Below the pieces are notes generated by a model that saw only the letters and a program-made list of their open reading frames with translations, did not search any database and was not told the DNA's origin. A stretch of 38,088 nt of DNA from Oscillospiraceae bacterium (lineage in GTDB: Bacteria > Bacillota > Clostridia > Oscillospirales > Butyricicoccaceae): contig SVKN01000016.1 of assembly GCA_015068445.1 (NCBI GenBank), positions 1-38,088 of the forward strand. Reading direction: 5' to 3'. Each line of letters opens with the position of its first letter. Within the stretch, counting starts at the first letter, position 1. The translations under genes and the position numbers were made by a program. Below, in pieces: positions 16,045-24,887 of the stretch.

Positions 16045-17636
16045 GCATCATCGTTTCCGGGATCACGCTCCCGTTTTCCGCCACGGACGGCGACGCCGTC
16101 CGCGAGGCGGTGCGCCGCACGGGACTGGGGGAGAGGAGCGTACTGGGCTCCTCGATCCACAAGCTGTCCTTCGACCTGCGGCACAACAATCTTTCCAGAG
16201 TCTACTCAGTCGAGCTCCGACTGGATACCGACGAGGCCAAGCTCGCAGACGGGCTTGGCCTTCCGTCTGTCAAGGTGCGCGCCGCGTCGGCGATGGCGTC
16301 GCCCACCGGCACGGCGCGCCTGACCCATCGTCCCGTGATCGTCGGCTTCGGCCCGGCGGGCCTCTTCGCCGCGCTGGTGCTGGCGCGGAACGGCTACGCG
16401 CCGCTGGTGCTGGAGAAGGGCGCCGCCATGGAGCAGCGCGACGCTGCCGTCGACCGCTTTTTCGGCGGCGGGGCGCTCGATCTCAGCGCCAACGTCCAGT
16501 TCGGCGAGGGCGGCGCCGGCACCTACTCCGACGGCAAGCTCACCACGCGCATCGGCGACTCCCGCTGCCAGCTGGTCCTCGACCTGCTGCGGGAGCACGG
16601 TGCGGAGGCGGACATGCTTCGCCGCGCCAAGCCCCATATCGGCACGGACAAGCTCAAGCACATCGTCACCGCCATGCGGCGCGAGATCGTCGCCCTGGGC
16701 GGCGAGGTGCGCTTTCTCAGCGGCGTCAGCGACGTCCTGATCGACGGAGACAAGCTGAAAGGCTTTACATGTGAAAATGGCGAGGCGGTCCCCGCCGAGG
16801 TGGCTGTTCTGGCAGCCGGACACAGCGCCCGGGACCTGTTCGCGCTGTTGAAGCGCAAAAACGTCTCCATGACCGCAAAGCCCTTCTCCGTGGGCGTGCG
16901 GGTGGAGCACCTGCAGGCAGATATCGATCAGGGCCTTTACGGCCGCTACGCCGGGACGCCCGGCTTGCCGCCCGGCGAATACGCGCTCTCGCGCCGTGAG
17001 GGCGAGCGCGGCTGCTATACCTTCTGCATGTGCCCCGGCGGTTACGTCGTCGCGGCCGCCAGCGAGCGGGGCGGCGTCGTGACGAACGGCATGAGCTACC
17101 ACGCCCGTTCCGGGAAAAACGCCAACGCGGCCGTCTGCGTCGCCGTGACGCCGGAGGATTTCGGCTCAGGCGACGTCCTCGCGGGCGTCGATTATCAGCG
17201 TCGGATCGAGCAGGCCGCCTTCGCGGCGGCCGGCGGCGATTACAAGGCCCCGGCCCAGCTCTGGGGCGATTTTGAAAAGGGCCACGTCTCCGACCGTCTG
17301 GGCCGCGTGGAGCCGACCTATTCCCGCGGGATCGTCTTTACGGACCTGACGAAGGTCCTGCCCGACGTTGCCGCGGATATGATCCGCCGATCCATGCCGC
17401 ACTTCGGCAGAAAGATCCGAGGCTTTGACGCGCCCGACGTCGTCTTTACCGCCCCCGAGACCAGGACGTCCTCGCCCGTGCGCATCCTGCGCGGAGACGA
17501 TCTGATGTCCCTCAGCCTCCGGGGCCTGATCCCCTGCGGCGAGGGCGCGGGCTACGCGGGCGGGATCGTCAGCGCCGCCGTGGACGGCGTCCGCGCCGCC
17601 GAAAAGATCATGGAGCTTTACGCTCCTCTGAGGTGA
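16041..17636 (+). CDS. FAD-dependent dehydrogenase, COG2509 type
   Basis: This 531-residue flavoprotein is related to a group annotated as NAD(FAD)-utilising dehydrogenases. After a roughly 95-residue N-terminal domain comes the FAD-binding GFGPAGLFAAL (GxGxxG at 102-107) and an LEKG acidic strand end. The characteristic NVQFGEGGAGTYSDGKLTTRI segment follows, with a C-terminal IPCGEGAGYAGGIVSAAVDG motif. The substrate is not known. It overlaps cdaR by 4 bases and is followed by rseC, suggesting a redox-related cotranscribed pair. Confidence 0.85.
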   Translation: MSIIVSGITLPFSATDGDAVREAVRRTGLGERSVLGSSIHKLSFDLRHNNLSRVYSVELRLDTDEAKLADGLGLPSVKVRAASAMASPTGTARLTHRPVIVGFGPAGLFAALVLARNGYAPLVLEKGAAMEQRDAAVDRFFGGGALDLSANVQFGEGGAGTYSDGKLTTRIGDSRCQLVLDLLREHGAEADMLRRAKPHIGTDKLKHIVTAMRREIVALGGEVRFLSGVSDVLIDGDKLKGFTCENGEAVPAEVAVLAAGHSARDLFALLKRKNVSMTAKPFSVGVRVEHLQADIDQGLYGRYAGTPGLPPGEYALSRREGERGCYTFCMCPGGYVVAAASERGGVVTNGMSYHARSGKNANAAVCVAVTPEDFGSGDVLAGVDYQRRIEQAAFAAAGGDYKAPAQLWGDFEKGHVSDRLGRVEPTYSRGIVFTDLTKVLPDVAADMIRRSMPHFGRKIRGFDAPDVVFTAPETRTSSPVRILRGDDLMSLSLRGLIPCGEGAGYAGGIVSAAVDGVRAAEKIMELYAPLR

Positions 17637-17640
17637 ACCT

Positions 17641-18039
17641 ATGACACAGGAAGCCATCGTCTACAGCGCCTCCGGCCGTTCGGCTGTCGTGGAGGTGACA
17701 AGAAAATCTGCCTGCGGCGGCGACTGCGGCAGCTGCAAGGGCTGCCATCACCCGGAGCAGGTGATCCGCGTCACAGTCCGCAACGATGTGGAGGCCCGCG
17801 CCGGCGACCGCGTCGTCATCGAATCCTCGGGCAGGAAGGTCTTCCGCTGCGCGGCAGTGGCCTATATCCTGCCGCTGATCCTCATGGTGGCCTTTTACTT
17901 CCTCGGCTCCTCCGAGGGCGCGCGCATCGCGCTGTCGTTCCTGGGCCTTGGCTGCGGCGTCCTGCTGTGCTGGCTGTACGCCCGCTTCGTCGTGGGGAAG
18001 GAGACCTACCGCGCCGCCATCCGCGAGATCCTGCGCTGA
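17641..18039 (+). CDS. rseC: RseC/MucC family membrane redox protein
   Basis: The 132-residue protein has the RseC-type cysteine cluster C25, C29, C32, C35 (CGGDCGSCKGC), a short beta domain, and two membrane helices near residues 62-80 and 88-107. RseC homologues help reduce the SoxR iron-sulfur protein in proteobacteria and occur with Rnf electron transport. In Clostridia the role is unclear. It begins 4 bases behind the COG2509 gene. Confidence 0.85.
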   Translation: MTQEAIVYSASGRSAVVEVTRKSACGGDCGSCKGCHHPEQVIRVTVRNDVEARAGDRVVIESSGRKVFRCAAVAYILPLILMVAFYFLGSSEGARIALSFLGLGCGVLLCWLYARFVVGKETYRAAIREILR

Positions 18040-18048
18040 CTTTTGTCC

Positions 18049-18077
18049 TTTACGCGGGCTGGGATCTATGCTATAAT
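18049..18077 (+). promoter_or_regulatory. yicC operon promoter, sigma-A type
   Basis: TTTACG (18049-18054), a 17-base spacer, and a perfect TATAAT (18072-18077) preceded by TGC, which adds an extended -10. This is the strongest-looking promoter between rseC and the end of the housekeeping run. A small GC hairpin (GCCGG / CCGGC) lies in the leader at about 18094-18107. Confidence 0.7.
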
Positions 18078-18135
18078 ATACTACCGAACTTCGGCCGGGG
18101 GACCGGCTCAATGATATACTGTGGGGTGTTTCACA

Positions 18136-19017
18136 ATGCTCAAGAGCATGACGGGCTTCGGCAGAGCGACCTTCGAGAACGAAGACCGTGAGATCAGCGT
18201 CGAGATCAAGTCGGTCAACCACCGCTATCTCGACCTCAACATCAAAACGCCGCGTCTGTACGCCTATCTGGAGGACATGATCAAGAAGACCGTCCAGAAC
18301 GTCATCGTCCGCGGCAAGGTCGATATCTTCGTCAATATCAAGGAGAAGGAGGGCAGCGACGTCATTATCTCGCCCAACTTTGCCGTCGTGGAGGGGTACC
18401 TCAACGCCGCGAAGGCCATCTCTGACCGTTTCCATATCGAAAACAACAGCCTTTCCATCGTCGATATCCTCCGCCTGCCCGACGCCGTGGCGCTGGATCG
18501 CGAGGAGGCGGACGCCGAGGTCATCTCCGCGCAGGTGCTCGAGGTGCTGAAAAACGCCCTGCACGAATACGACGCCATGCGCCAGACCGAGGGCAGGCGC
18601 CTCTGCGAGGACATCCTCCACCGCGGCGAGCTGATCGGCAGCTACGTGGATTTCGTCGAAAAGCGTTCGCCGGAGAGCGTGGAGGAATACCGCGCCCGCA
18701 TCGCCCAGCGCATGACCGAGATCCTCGACGACGTTGACGTCGCGCAGCAGAAGATCCTCTCCGAGGCCGCTCTGTTCGCCGACAAGGTCTCCGTCACCGA
18801 GGAGATCGTCCGCCTGCGCAGCCACCTCAAGCAGCTCCACGCCATGGTCAGCGGCGACGCCGCCGTGGGCCGCAAGCTGGACTTCCTCGTGCAGGAGCTC
18901 AACCGCGAGAGCAACACCATCGGCTCCAAGGCCAACGATTACGATATCGCCAAAACTGTCGTCGATCTCAAGGCCGAGATCGAAAAGATCCGCGAGCAGA
19001 TCCAGAATCTGGAGTAA
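18136..19017 (+). CDS. yicC: YicC family endoribonuclease-like protein
   Basis: The 293-residue product begins MLKSMTGFGRA, the invariant YicC start, and ends with the DUF1732 domain. The latter includes RLRSHLKQLHAM, then GRKLDFLVQELNRE, and SNTIGSKAND, which is highly conserved. YicC of Escherichia coli is linked to RNA decay and has endoribonuclease activity; the clostridial role is inferred. The ATG at 18136 follows GGGGTG. It heads a run with remA, gmk and rpoZ, a common Firmicute order. Confidence 0.95.
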   Translation: MLKSMTGFGRATFENEDREISVEIKSVNHRYLDLNIKTPRLYAYLEDMIKKTVQNVIVRGKVDIFVNIKEKEGSDVIISPNFAVVEGYLNAAKAISDRFHIENNSLSIVDILRLPDAVALDREEADAEVISAQVLEVLKNALHEYDAMRQTEGRRLCEDILHRGELIGSYVDFVEKRSPESVEEYRARIAQRMTEILDDVDVAQQKILSEAALFADKVSVTEEIVRLRSHLKQLHAMVSGDAAVGRKLDFLVQELNRESNTIGSKANDYDIAKTVVDLKAEIEKIREQIQNLE

Positions 19018-19029
19018 GGAGGAGTCCGG

Positions 19030-19293
19030 ATGAAACTGATCAACATCGGCTTCGGCAACATGGTCTCCGCCAGCCGCATCGTCGCCATCGTCAGCCCCGA
19101 ATCCGCGCCCATCAAGCGCGTGATCCAGAAGGCCAAGGAGAGGGACATGCTGATCGACGCCACCTACGGCCGCCGCAGCCGCGCCGTGCTCATCATGGAC
19201 TCCGAGCATGTGCTGCTGTCGCCGCTGCAGCCCGAGACCGTCGCCAACCGCCTGAGCTATGAAGAAGATGACGAGGATGAGGAAGATGAATAA
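19030..19293 (+). CDS. remA: RemA/DUF370 DNA-binding regulator
   Basis: RemA is a small DNA-binding protein that forms rings and activates matrix and osmoprotection genes in Bacillus. The 87-residue product matches closely, with [19 protein letters not shown] and [19 protein letters not shown]. The C-terminal ten residues are all acidic ([10 protein letters not shown]). The coding sequence for this tail is purine-rich and contains the gmk start and probably part of its ribosome-binding region. It lies between yicC and gmk, the conserved position. Confidence 0.95.
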   Translation: MKLINIGFGNMVSASRIVAIVSPESAPIKRVIQKAKERDMLIDATYGRRSRAVLIMDSEHVLLSPLQPETVANRLSYEEDDEDEEDE

Positions 19294-19885
19294 GAAAAAA
19301 GGCAATCTCTATATCGTCACCGGCCCCTCCGGCGCCGGGAAGGGCACCGTGCTGGGACGCGTCCTGGCCGAGATGGACAACGTGTTCCTGTCCGTGTCCG
19401 CCACTACCCGTCAGCCCCGTGAGGGCGAAAAGCACGGCGTCAACTACTACTTCGTCACCCACGACGAGTTTCGGCAGATGATCGAGCAGGATAGGCTGCT
19501 GGAGCACGCCGAATACGTCGGCAACTTCTACGGCACCCCCGCGGCGCCCGTGGACGAGATGCTGAACGCAGGCAAGGACGTGGTGCTGGAGATCGAGGTG
19601 CAGGGCGCCCTGATCGTCAAGGGCAAGCGCCCCGACGCCACGCTGATCTTCATCGTTCCGCCCTCTTTCGACGTGCTGGCCAGCCGCCTGCGCAGCCGCG
19701 GCACCGAGAGCGAGGAGGTCGTCCAGCGCCGCCTGATGAAGGCAAGGAGCGAGTGCGCCCAGATGGACGCCTACGACTACATCGTCATCAACGATCAGCT
19801 GGACGACGCCGTGCACGATCTGTCCTCGATCATCCGCGCCGGACGCTGCCGCCGCGGCAGCGTGGCGCTCAACCTGTTTGACTAA
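19286..19885 (+). CDS. gmk: Guanylate kinase
   Basis: The enzyme phosphorylates GMP to GDP. The 199-residue product has the P-loop GPSGAGKGT at 13-21, [20 protein letters not shown] for GMP binding, and [14 protein letters not shown] and R-S-R-G-T-E-S segments of the lid. The chosen ATG at 19286 overlaps the remA end by 8 bases and gives the usual N-terminus (MNKKKGNLY). Three further in-frame ATGs lie upstream at 19259, 19268 and 19277, so the start is somewhat uncertain. Confidence 0.95.
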   Translation: MNKKKGNLYIVTGPSGAGKGTVLGRVLAEMDNVFLSVSATTRQPREGEKHGVNYYFVTHDEFRQMIEQDRLLEHAEYVGNFYGTPAAPVDEMLNAGKDVVLEIEVQGALIVKGKRPDATLIFIVPPSFDVLASRLRSRGTESEEVVQRRLMKARSECAQMDAYDYIVINDQLDDAVHDLSSIIRAGRCRRGSVALNLFD

Positions 19886-19927
19886 TCTGTTTTGATACGA
19901 ATCCAATACAAAGGAGACGCTTTTCTT

Positions 19928-20188
19928 ATGATGCTTTATCCCTCCATGAGCGATCTTCTCAAGAAGATCCCCAACCGTTACGCTCTGGTCAACGTGGCTG
20001 CCAAGCGCGCCAGAGACATCGCCGCCCGTGCCGAGGAGGATACCGAGCTCCATCTGGAGGAGAAACCGGTGTCCATGGCCCTGGACGACATCATGAACGA
20101 CCGCATCGTCCCCGCTGAGCCCAAGGAGGAAGCGGAGACCATGACCGAGCAGGCGGAGGAGACCGCCGAAGACGGCGAACAGCAGTAA
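19928..20188 (+). CDS. rpoZ: RNA polymerase omega subunit
   Basis: Omega helps fold and assemble the beta-prime subunit. The 86-residue product starts MMLYPSMSDLLKKIPNRYAL and continues NVAAKRARDIA, the clostridial omega signature, with a long acidic tail after the conserved core. The start is one of two adjacent ATGs (19928 or 19931) behind AAAGGAG at 19910-19916. Upstream codons in the same frame are not used. It follows gmk as in most Firmicutes. Confidence 0.92.
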   Translation: MMLYPSMSDLLKKIPNRYALVNVAAKRARDIAARAEEDTELHLEEKPVSMALDDIMNDRIVPAEPKEEAETMTEQAEETAEDGEQQ

Positions 20189-20202
20189 CAGAGTATCAGC
20201 GG

Positions 20203-20244
20203 GAAAAGGGCGGATCGTCTCGATCTGCCCCTTTCGCGATTTTT
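20203..20244 (+). terminator. Probable imperfect terminator between rpoZ and priA
   Basis: Arms 20203-20217 and 20221-20235 pair over 15 positions with one A-C mismatch and one G-T pair, around a 3-base loop. A T5 run follows at 20240-20244 after a 4-base gap. The imperfect stem and gap suggest partial termination before priA. Confidence 0.5.
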
Positions 20245-20272
20245 CGACGATCGGGAGAGGAGGCGGCTGCGT

Positions 20273-22729
20273 TTGCCGACTGTCTGTAAGCTCGCAAAGG
20301 TCGCCGTTTCCTCGGCCAATTTCACCTTTGACAAGCCCTTTGAATACCGCGTGCCCGCGGAGCTGGGCGACGTCGCGCCCGGCGACCGGGTGCTCGTGCC
20401 CTTCGGAAGGCGCAACGCGCAGACGAGCGGGTTCGTCCTGTCCGTTTCCGAAAGCGGGGAGGCGAAAAAAGTCAAGGACGTCCTGTACGTCTACCGCGAC
20501 GGCCTGCGCCTGACGGAACAGGAGCTGGAGCTCGCCTACTGGATGCGCTCGCGCTACTTCGCGTCCTTCTTCGACTGCGCCGACGCCATGCTGCCGCCCG
20601 GCGTATGGGAAAAGCTCACCGAGCGATACGCCCCGGTCCCCGGCGCAAGGCCCGACTGGGACAAGCTGACGCAGGAGGACGCCGCCGTGCTGTCGGCTCT
20701 CTTCCGATCGGAGGAGCCGCTGACGCTGCGCCGGCTGGAGCAGCAGACGGAGCTGGACGATCTGCCGAAGCGCGTGCGCGCCCTGGCGGACGACGGCCTT
20801 CTGCGCATCCTGCGCGAGCAGTCAGGCAGTGCCCTGCGTCAGAGCATCAAGGCGGTCCGGCCCCGGGTCGGGACGCTTCCCGAGCCGAAGCGGATGGGCA
20901 GGGGAGATGCCGCCGCCCGCAGGACAGACGCTCTGGCGGAGCTTCTTCGCGCGGGGCAGCTGCCCGAAAAGGAGCTGTGCTACCGCACGGGCGCGAAGAC
21001 GGTCGATATCGGCTGGCTCGTCAAAAACGATCTCGTCGAGCGCTTCGCCCTGCCGCGCTATCTGACACAGACGCCGGAGAGCGCCGCGGCGCATCCGTTC
21101 ATCCTCTCAAAAGGCCAGAAGGCCGTCTACGACGGCGTCCTGCGCCAGATGGAGCAGGGGACCGGCTGCGCGCTGCTCTACGGCGTCACGGGAAGCGGCA
21201 AGACAGCCGTCTATATCGAGCTGATCCGCCGCGTGATCAGAGAGGGCAGGTCTGCGCTGATGCTGGTGCCCGAGATCGCCCTGACGCCCCAGATGCTCCG
21301 CGTGTTCTGCAGTCACTTCGGCGCGGGCGTCGCCGTGCTTCACAGCGGCCTCAGCGATTCCGAGCGCTACGATGAGTACATGCGCGTGCGCACGGGGCGG
21401 GCGAAGGTCGTCGTCGGCACCCGCAGCGCCGTTTTCGCACCCTGCGAAAACCTGGGCCTTATCATCATCGACGAAGAGCACGAGACGTCTTACCGTTCCG
21501 ACAGCGGTGTGCGCTACAGCGCCGCCGAGATCGCCAAGTACCGCTGCGCCGCCTCCAACTGCCTGCTGCTCCTGGGCTCCGCCACGCCGTCTGTGGAGAC
21601 GTATTACGGCGCCGAGCAGGGGAGATACAGCCTCTTCACCCTGGAGGAGCGCTTCAGCGGCGTGTCTCTGCCTCAGACCATCGTCGCCGACATGAAGCAG
21701 ACGCTCAAGGACGGCGACGGCGCGTCCCTGGGTCCCGCCTTGCGGGAGGAGATGCGGAAGAACCTCGACCGCGGCGAGCAGACGATCCTGTTCATCAACC
21801 GCCGGGGCAACGCCCGCATGGCCATGTGCGCCGACTGCGGCTACGTCCCGGAGTGTGAGAACTGCACGGTCTCGCTGACGTATCACTCAGCCAACGGACG
21901 CCTCATGTGTCATCACTGCGGCTATTCGATCCCCCTGATCTCCGTCTGTCCCCAGTGCGGCGGCAGCCATATCAAGCTCGTCGGCGCCGGCACCCAGAAG
22001 ATCGAGGAGGAGATCGCCGAGCTTCTGCCCGAGGCCCGCGTTCTGCGCATGGACGCCGACACCACGACCGGCCGCCGCAGTCATGAGGAGATCCTCGACG
22101 CCTTTGGCCGCGGCGAGGCCGATATCCTGCTGGGCACCCAGATGGTCGCCAAGGGCCTTGACTTCCCCAACGTCACCCTCGTGGGCGTCGTGGACGCCGA
22201 TCTGTCCATGAACAGCAGCAGCTACATCGCCGGAGAGCGCAGCTTTTCGCTGATCTCGCAGGTGGTGGGCCGCGCCGGGCGGCGGGACAAGCCCGGCAGA
22301 GCCGTCATCCAGACGTACTCGCCCAAGAGTCCCATCATCACCGCCGCTTCGGCGCAGGATTACCTCAGCTTCTACCGCTACGAGCTGGAGGTCCGCGAGC
22401 TGACTCAGGCGCCGCCCTTTTCGGACGTGTTCACGCTGCTGTTCAGCGGCGAGGACGAGGCGCACGTCAGCGCCGCGGCCCAACTGGGCGCGGACGCCAT
22501 GCGCCGCCTGCTGGAAACGAAATACCCCGCCATCGCATCGCCCGTTCTCGGCCCCGCGCCGGCGGCGATCGCCAGGCTCAACAATAAATACCGCTGTGTT
22601 GTCACGCTCAAGGGGCGCGAGACCGGCGACCACCGCCGCATGCTGCGCGAGCTGCTGCTCTGGCTTTCCGGCCGGAAAGAGCTCCGCGGGATCACCGTGG
22701 CGGCCGACAGAAACGCATATTATTATTGA
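20273..22729 (+). CDS. priA: Primosomal protein N' (replication restart helicase PriA)
   Basis: PriA recognises stalled forks and unwinds DNA to reload the replicative helicase. The 818-residue product has the N-terminal 3'-DNA-binding domain beginning AKVAVSSANFTFDKPFEYRVP, Walker A GVTGSGKT at about residues 304-311 and DEEH near 399. Eight zinc-binding cysteines in CxxC pairs lie between about 519 and 562 (CADCGY, CENC, CHHCGY, CPQCG). The start is TTG at 20273, set by AGGAGG at 20258-20263 with a 9-base gap. No ATG is available near the conserved N-terminus. Confidence 0.95.
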   Translation: MPTVCKLAKVAVSSANFTFDKPFEYRVPAELGDVAPGDRVLVPFGRRNAQTSGFVLSVSESGEAKKVKDVLYVYRDGLRLTEQELELAYWMRSRYFASFFDCADAMLPPGVWEKLTERYAPVPGARPDWDKLTQEDAAVLSALFRSEEPLTLRRLEQQTELDDLPKRVRALADDGLLRILREQSGSALRQSIKAVRPRVGTLPEPKRMGRGDAAARRTDALAELLRAGQLPEKELCYRTGAKTVDIGWLVKNDLVERFALPRYLTQTPESAAAHPFILSKGQKAVYDGVLRQMEQGTGCALLYGVTGSGKTAVYIELIRRVIREGRSALMLVPEIALTPQMLRVFCSHFGAGVAVLHSGLSDSERYDEYMRVRTGRAKVVVGTRSAVFAPCENLGLIIIDEEHETSYRSDSGVRYSAAEIAKYRCAASNCLLLLGSATPSVETYYGAEQGRYSLFTLEERFSGVSLPQTIVADMKQTLKDGDGASLGPALREEMRKNLDRGEQTILFINRRGNARMAMCADCGYVPECENCTVSLTYHSANGRLMCHHCGYSIPLISVCPQCGGSHIKLVGAGTQKIEEEIAELLPEARVLRMDADTTTGRRSHEEILDAFGRGEADILLGTQMVAKGLDFPNVTLVGVVDADLSMNSSSYIAGERSFSLISQVVGRAGRRDKPGRAVIQTYSPKSPIITAASAQDYLSFYRYELEVRELTQAPPFSDVFTLLFSGEDEAHVSAAAQLGADAMRRLLETKYPAIASPVLGPAPAAIARLNNKYRCVVTLKGRETGDHRRMLRELLLWLSGRKELRGITVAADRNAYYY

Positions 22730-22757
22730 TCTGCATCAATACTCGGAGGAATACACC

Positions 22758-23243
22758 ATGGCTATCAGAAATATTGTCTACGAGGGCGACCCCGTCCTCG
22801 CCAAAAAGTGCCGTCCGGTCACCGACTTCAACCCGCGCCTGCACCAGCTCCTCGACGACATGAAGGAGACGCTGGCCAAGGCCGACGGAGCCGGTCTCGC
22901 CGCGCCGCAGGTGGGCGTGCTGCGCGCCTGCGCCGTCGTGATGCTGGAGGACGGCAGCTATATGGAGATCGTCAACCCCACCATCGAGGCCGCCTCCGGC
23001 ACGCAGGAGGGCCCCGAGGGCTGCCTGAGCGTTCCCGGCCGCTTCGGCATCGTCATGCGTCCCAACAAGGTGAAGGTCAGGGCCCAGGACCGCAACGGCG
23101 AGTTTTTCGAGTATGAGGCCGAGGGCTTCACGGCCCGCGCCTTCTGCCATGAGATCGACCACCTGGGCGGCCACCTGTTCACTGAGCTCGTCACCGAGTA
23201 CATCGATCCCGACGAGTATTACGCCGAGACAGAGGAACAATAA
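22758..23243 (+). CDS. def: Peptide deformylase
   Basis: The metalloenzyme removes the formyl group from nascent proteins. The 161-residue product has all three family motifs: GAGLAAPQVG (44-53), EGCLSVP with metal ligand Cys89, and HEIDHLGG with His131, Glu132 and His135. The last residue pair is usually HLDG or HLNG; here Gly replaces the acidic or amide residue. The ATG follows CGGAGGA. It is directly followed by fmt, its functional partner. Confidence 0.96.
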   Translation: MAIRNIVYEGDPVLAKKCRPVTDFNPRLHQLLDDMKETLAKADGAGLAAPQVGVLRACAVVMLEDGSYMEIVNPTIEAASGTQEGPEGCLSVPGRFGIVMRPNKVKVRAQDRNGEFFEYEAEGFTARAFCHEIDHLGGHLFTELVTEYIDPDEYYAETEEQ

Positions 23244-23244
23244 C

Positions 23245-24174
23245 ATGCGGATCGTTTTTATGGGCACGCCGGAGTTCGCCGTCGTGTCCCTGCAGGCGCT
23301 GCTGAGCAGCGAACATGAGATCGTGGGCGTCTTCACCCGCGCTGACATGCCGAAAAACCGCGGGATGAAGCTGACGATGCCTCCTGTAAAGGAATTGGCT
23401 TTACAGCATGATATCCCTGTCTGCCAGCCTGCCAGCCTCCGTGAGGACGCGGCGTTCGAGGCGCTTCAGGCCTTTGCGCCCGATATCGTCGTCGTGGCGT
23501 CCTACGGACTGATCCTGCCCAAACGCGTTCTGGCGCTGCCGAGATACGGCTGCATCAACGTCCACGCGTCCCTGCTGCCGAAATACCGCGGTGCCAGCCC
23601 CATCAATGCCGCCATCCTCGACGGCTGTGAGGAGACAGGCGTGACGATCATGCAGATGGCGCGCGGCCTCGACACCGGCGACATGCTGCTCAGCCGCGCC
23701 GTCCCCATCGGCGAAGAGGACACCTACGGCACCCTGCACGACAAGCTGGCCGCGCTGGGCGGCGAGCTGCTGCTGGAAGCATTGGAACAAATCGAAAATA
23801 ATACGGTCAAAGCAGTGAAACAGGACGACAGCCTGTCCTGCTATGCCCATATGATCCAAAAGGAGGACACCGCGGTCTCCTTCCGCCTGCCGGCCAAAGT
23901 CGTTTCCTGCCGCATCCGCGGCTACGACCCGGCCCCCGGGGCTTACGGTCTGCTGGGCGGGGAGAAGCTCAAGCTGTTCGGCGCGCGACTGTACGACGAT
24001 TCGGCGGCGGCCGACCCCGGCGCGATCCTCCGCTGTGACAAGAAGGGCCTGCTGGTGCAGGCGGAGGGCGGCACCGTACTGATCCGCGAGGTGCAGATCA
24101 GCGGCAAAAAGCGCATGCCCGCCGCCGATTGCTTCCGCGGCAGACCGCAGCTGTTGTCCGAGTCCTTCCGGTAA
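23245..24174 (+). CDS. fmt: Methionyl-tRNA formyltransferase
   Basis: Fmt formylates initiator Met-tRNA with 10-formyltetrahydrofolate. The 309-residue product begins MRIVFMGTPEFAV and has the catalytic and folate-binding HASLLPKYRGASPIN segment and the GLDTGDML loop. The C-terminal tRNA-binding domain starts near residue 205 with SCRIRGYDPAPGAY. The ATG at 23245 is one base beyond the def stop. Confidence 0.96.
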   Translation: MRIVFMGTPEFAVVSLQALLSSEHEIVGVFTRADMPKNRGMKLTMPPVKELALQHDIPVCQPASLREDAAFEALQAFAPDIVVVASYGLILPKRVLALPRYGCINVHASLLPKYRGASPINAAILDGCEETGVTIMQMARGLDTGDMLLSRAVPIGEEDTYGTLHDKLAALGGELLLEALEQIENNTVKAVKQDDSLSCYAHMIQKEDTAVSFRLPAKVVSCRIRGYDPAPGAYGLLGGEKLKLFGARLYDDSAAADPGAILRCDKKGLLVQAEGGTVLIREVQISGKKRMPAADCFRGRPQLLSESFR

Positions 24175-24188
24175 AGGAGTGCTGGTCT

Positions 24189-24887
24189 ATGTATTTCTAT
24201 GGCATTGATCGCTATATGATCTTTCTGATCCTGCCGGCCATGCTTTTTGCCATGTACGCGCAAATGAAGGTCAACGGGGCCTTCAATGAGTATTCCACGG
24301 TCCGCACCCGCCGGGGCGTCACCGGCGCCGACGCGGCGATGGCCGTCCTGCGGGCAAACGGCGTGGAGGGCGTGCGCATCGAGCGCGTTGCCGGTCAGCT
24401 CACCGACCACTATGACCCCCAGGAGAACGTCATCCGTCTGTCCCAAAGCGTCTACGGCGCCGATTCGGTAGCCGCCGTGGGCGTGGCGGCCCACGAGGCC
24501 GGTCACGCCGTCCAATACGCCATGGGCTACAGTCCCATCAAGCTGCGCGCCGCCATCATCCCTGTCACGCGCATCGGCTCGACGCTGGCCATGCCCCTGA
24601 TCTTCATCGGCATGTTCATCAACCTGTTCTCGCTGGTCCGCATCGGCATCCTGTTCTTCTTCTTCGCCGTGCTGTTCCAGGCGCTGACGCTCCCCGTGGA
24701 GCTTGACGCCTCCAATCGCGCCATCGACGCGCTGGAGGGAACGAGCCTCCTCTATGAGGACGAGCTGCCCGGCGCGCAGAAGACGCTCCGCGCCGCGGCG
24801 CTGACCTACGTTGCGGCGCTGCTGGTGTCGCTGGCTCAGTTCCTCCGCCTGCTGGCCATCTTCGGCGGCGGCAGAAGGCGGCGCTGA
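24189..24887 (+). CDS. Zinc metallopeptidase, YugP-like membrane protein
   Basis: This is a 232-residue member of the putative neutral zinc metallopeptidase family typified by B. subtilis YugP. It has an N-terminal membrane helix (about 8-22), the metalloprotease motif HEAGH at 102-106 (ligands His102 and His106, catalytic Glu103), two central hydrophobic segments (about 136-170) and a final helix near 205-225. The substrate is unknown. AAAGGAG (24174-24180) fixes the ATG at 24189. It sits between fmt and rsmB, the usual Firmicute location. Confidence 0.88.
   Translation: MYFYGIDRYMIFLILPAMLFAMYAQMKVNGAFNEYSTVRTRRGVTGADAAMAVLRANGVEGVRIERVAGQLTDHYDPQENVIRLSQSVYGADSVAAVGVAAHEAGHAVQYAMGYSPIKLRAAIIPVTRIGSTLAMPLIFIGMFINLFSLVRIGILFFFFAVLFQALTLPVELDASNRAIDALEGTSLLYEDELPGAQKTLRAAALTYVAALLVSLAQFLRLLAIFGGGRRRR

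Noticed and set aside
19259..19292. GA-rich low-complexity tract as a repeat element
   Set aside because: It encodes the acidic end of RemA in frame and needs no separate explanation.
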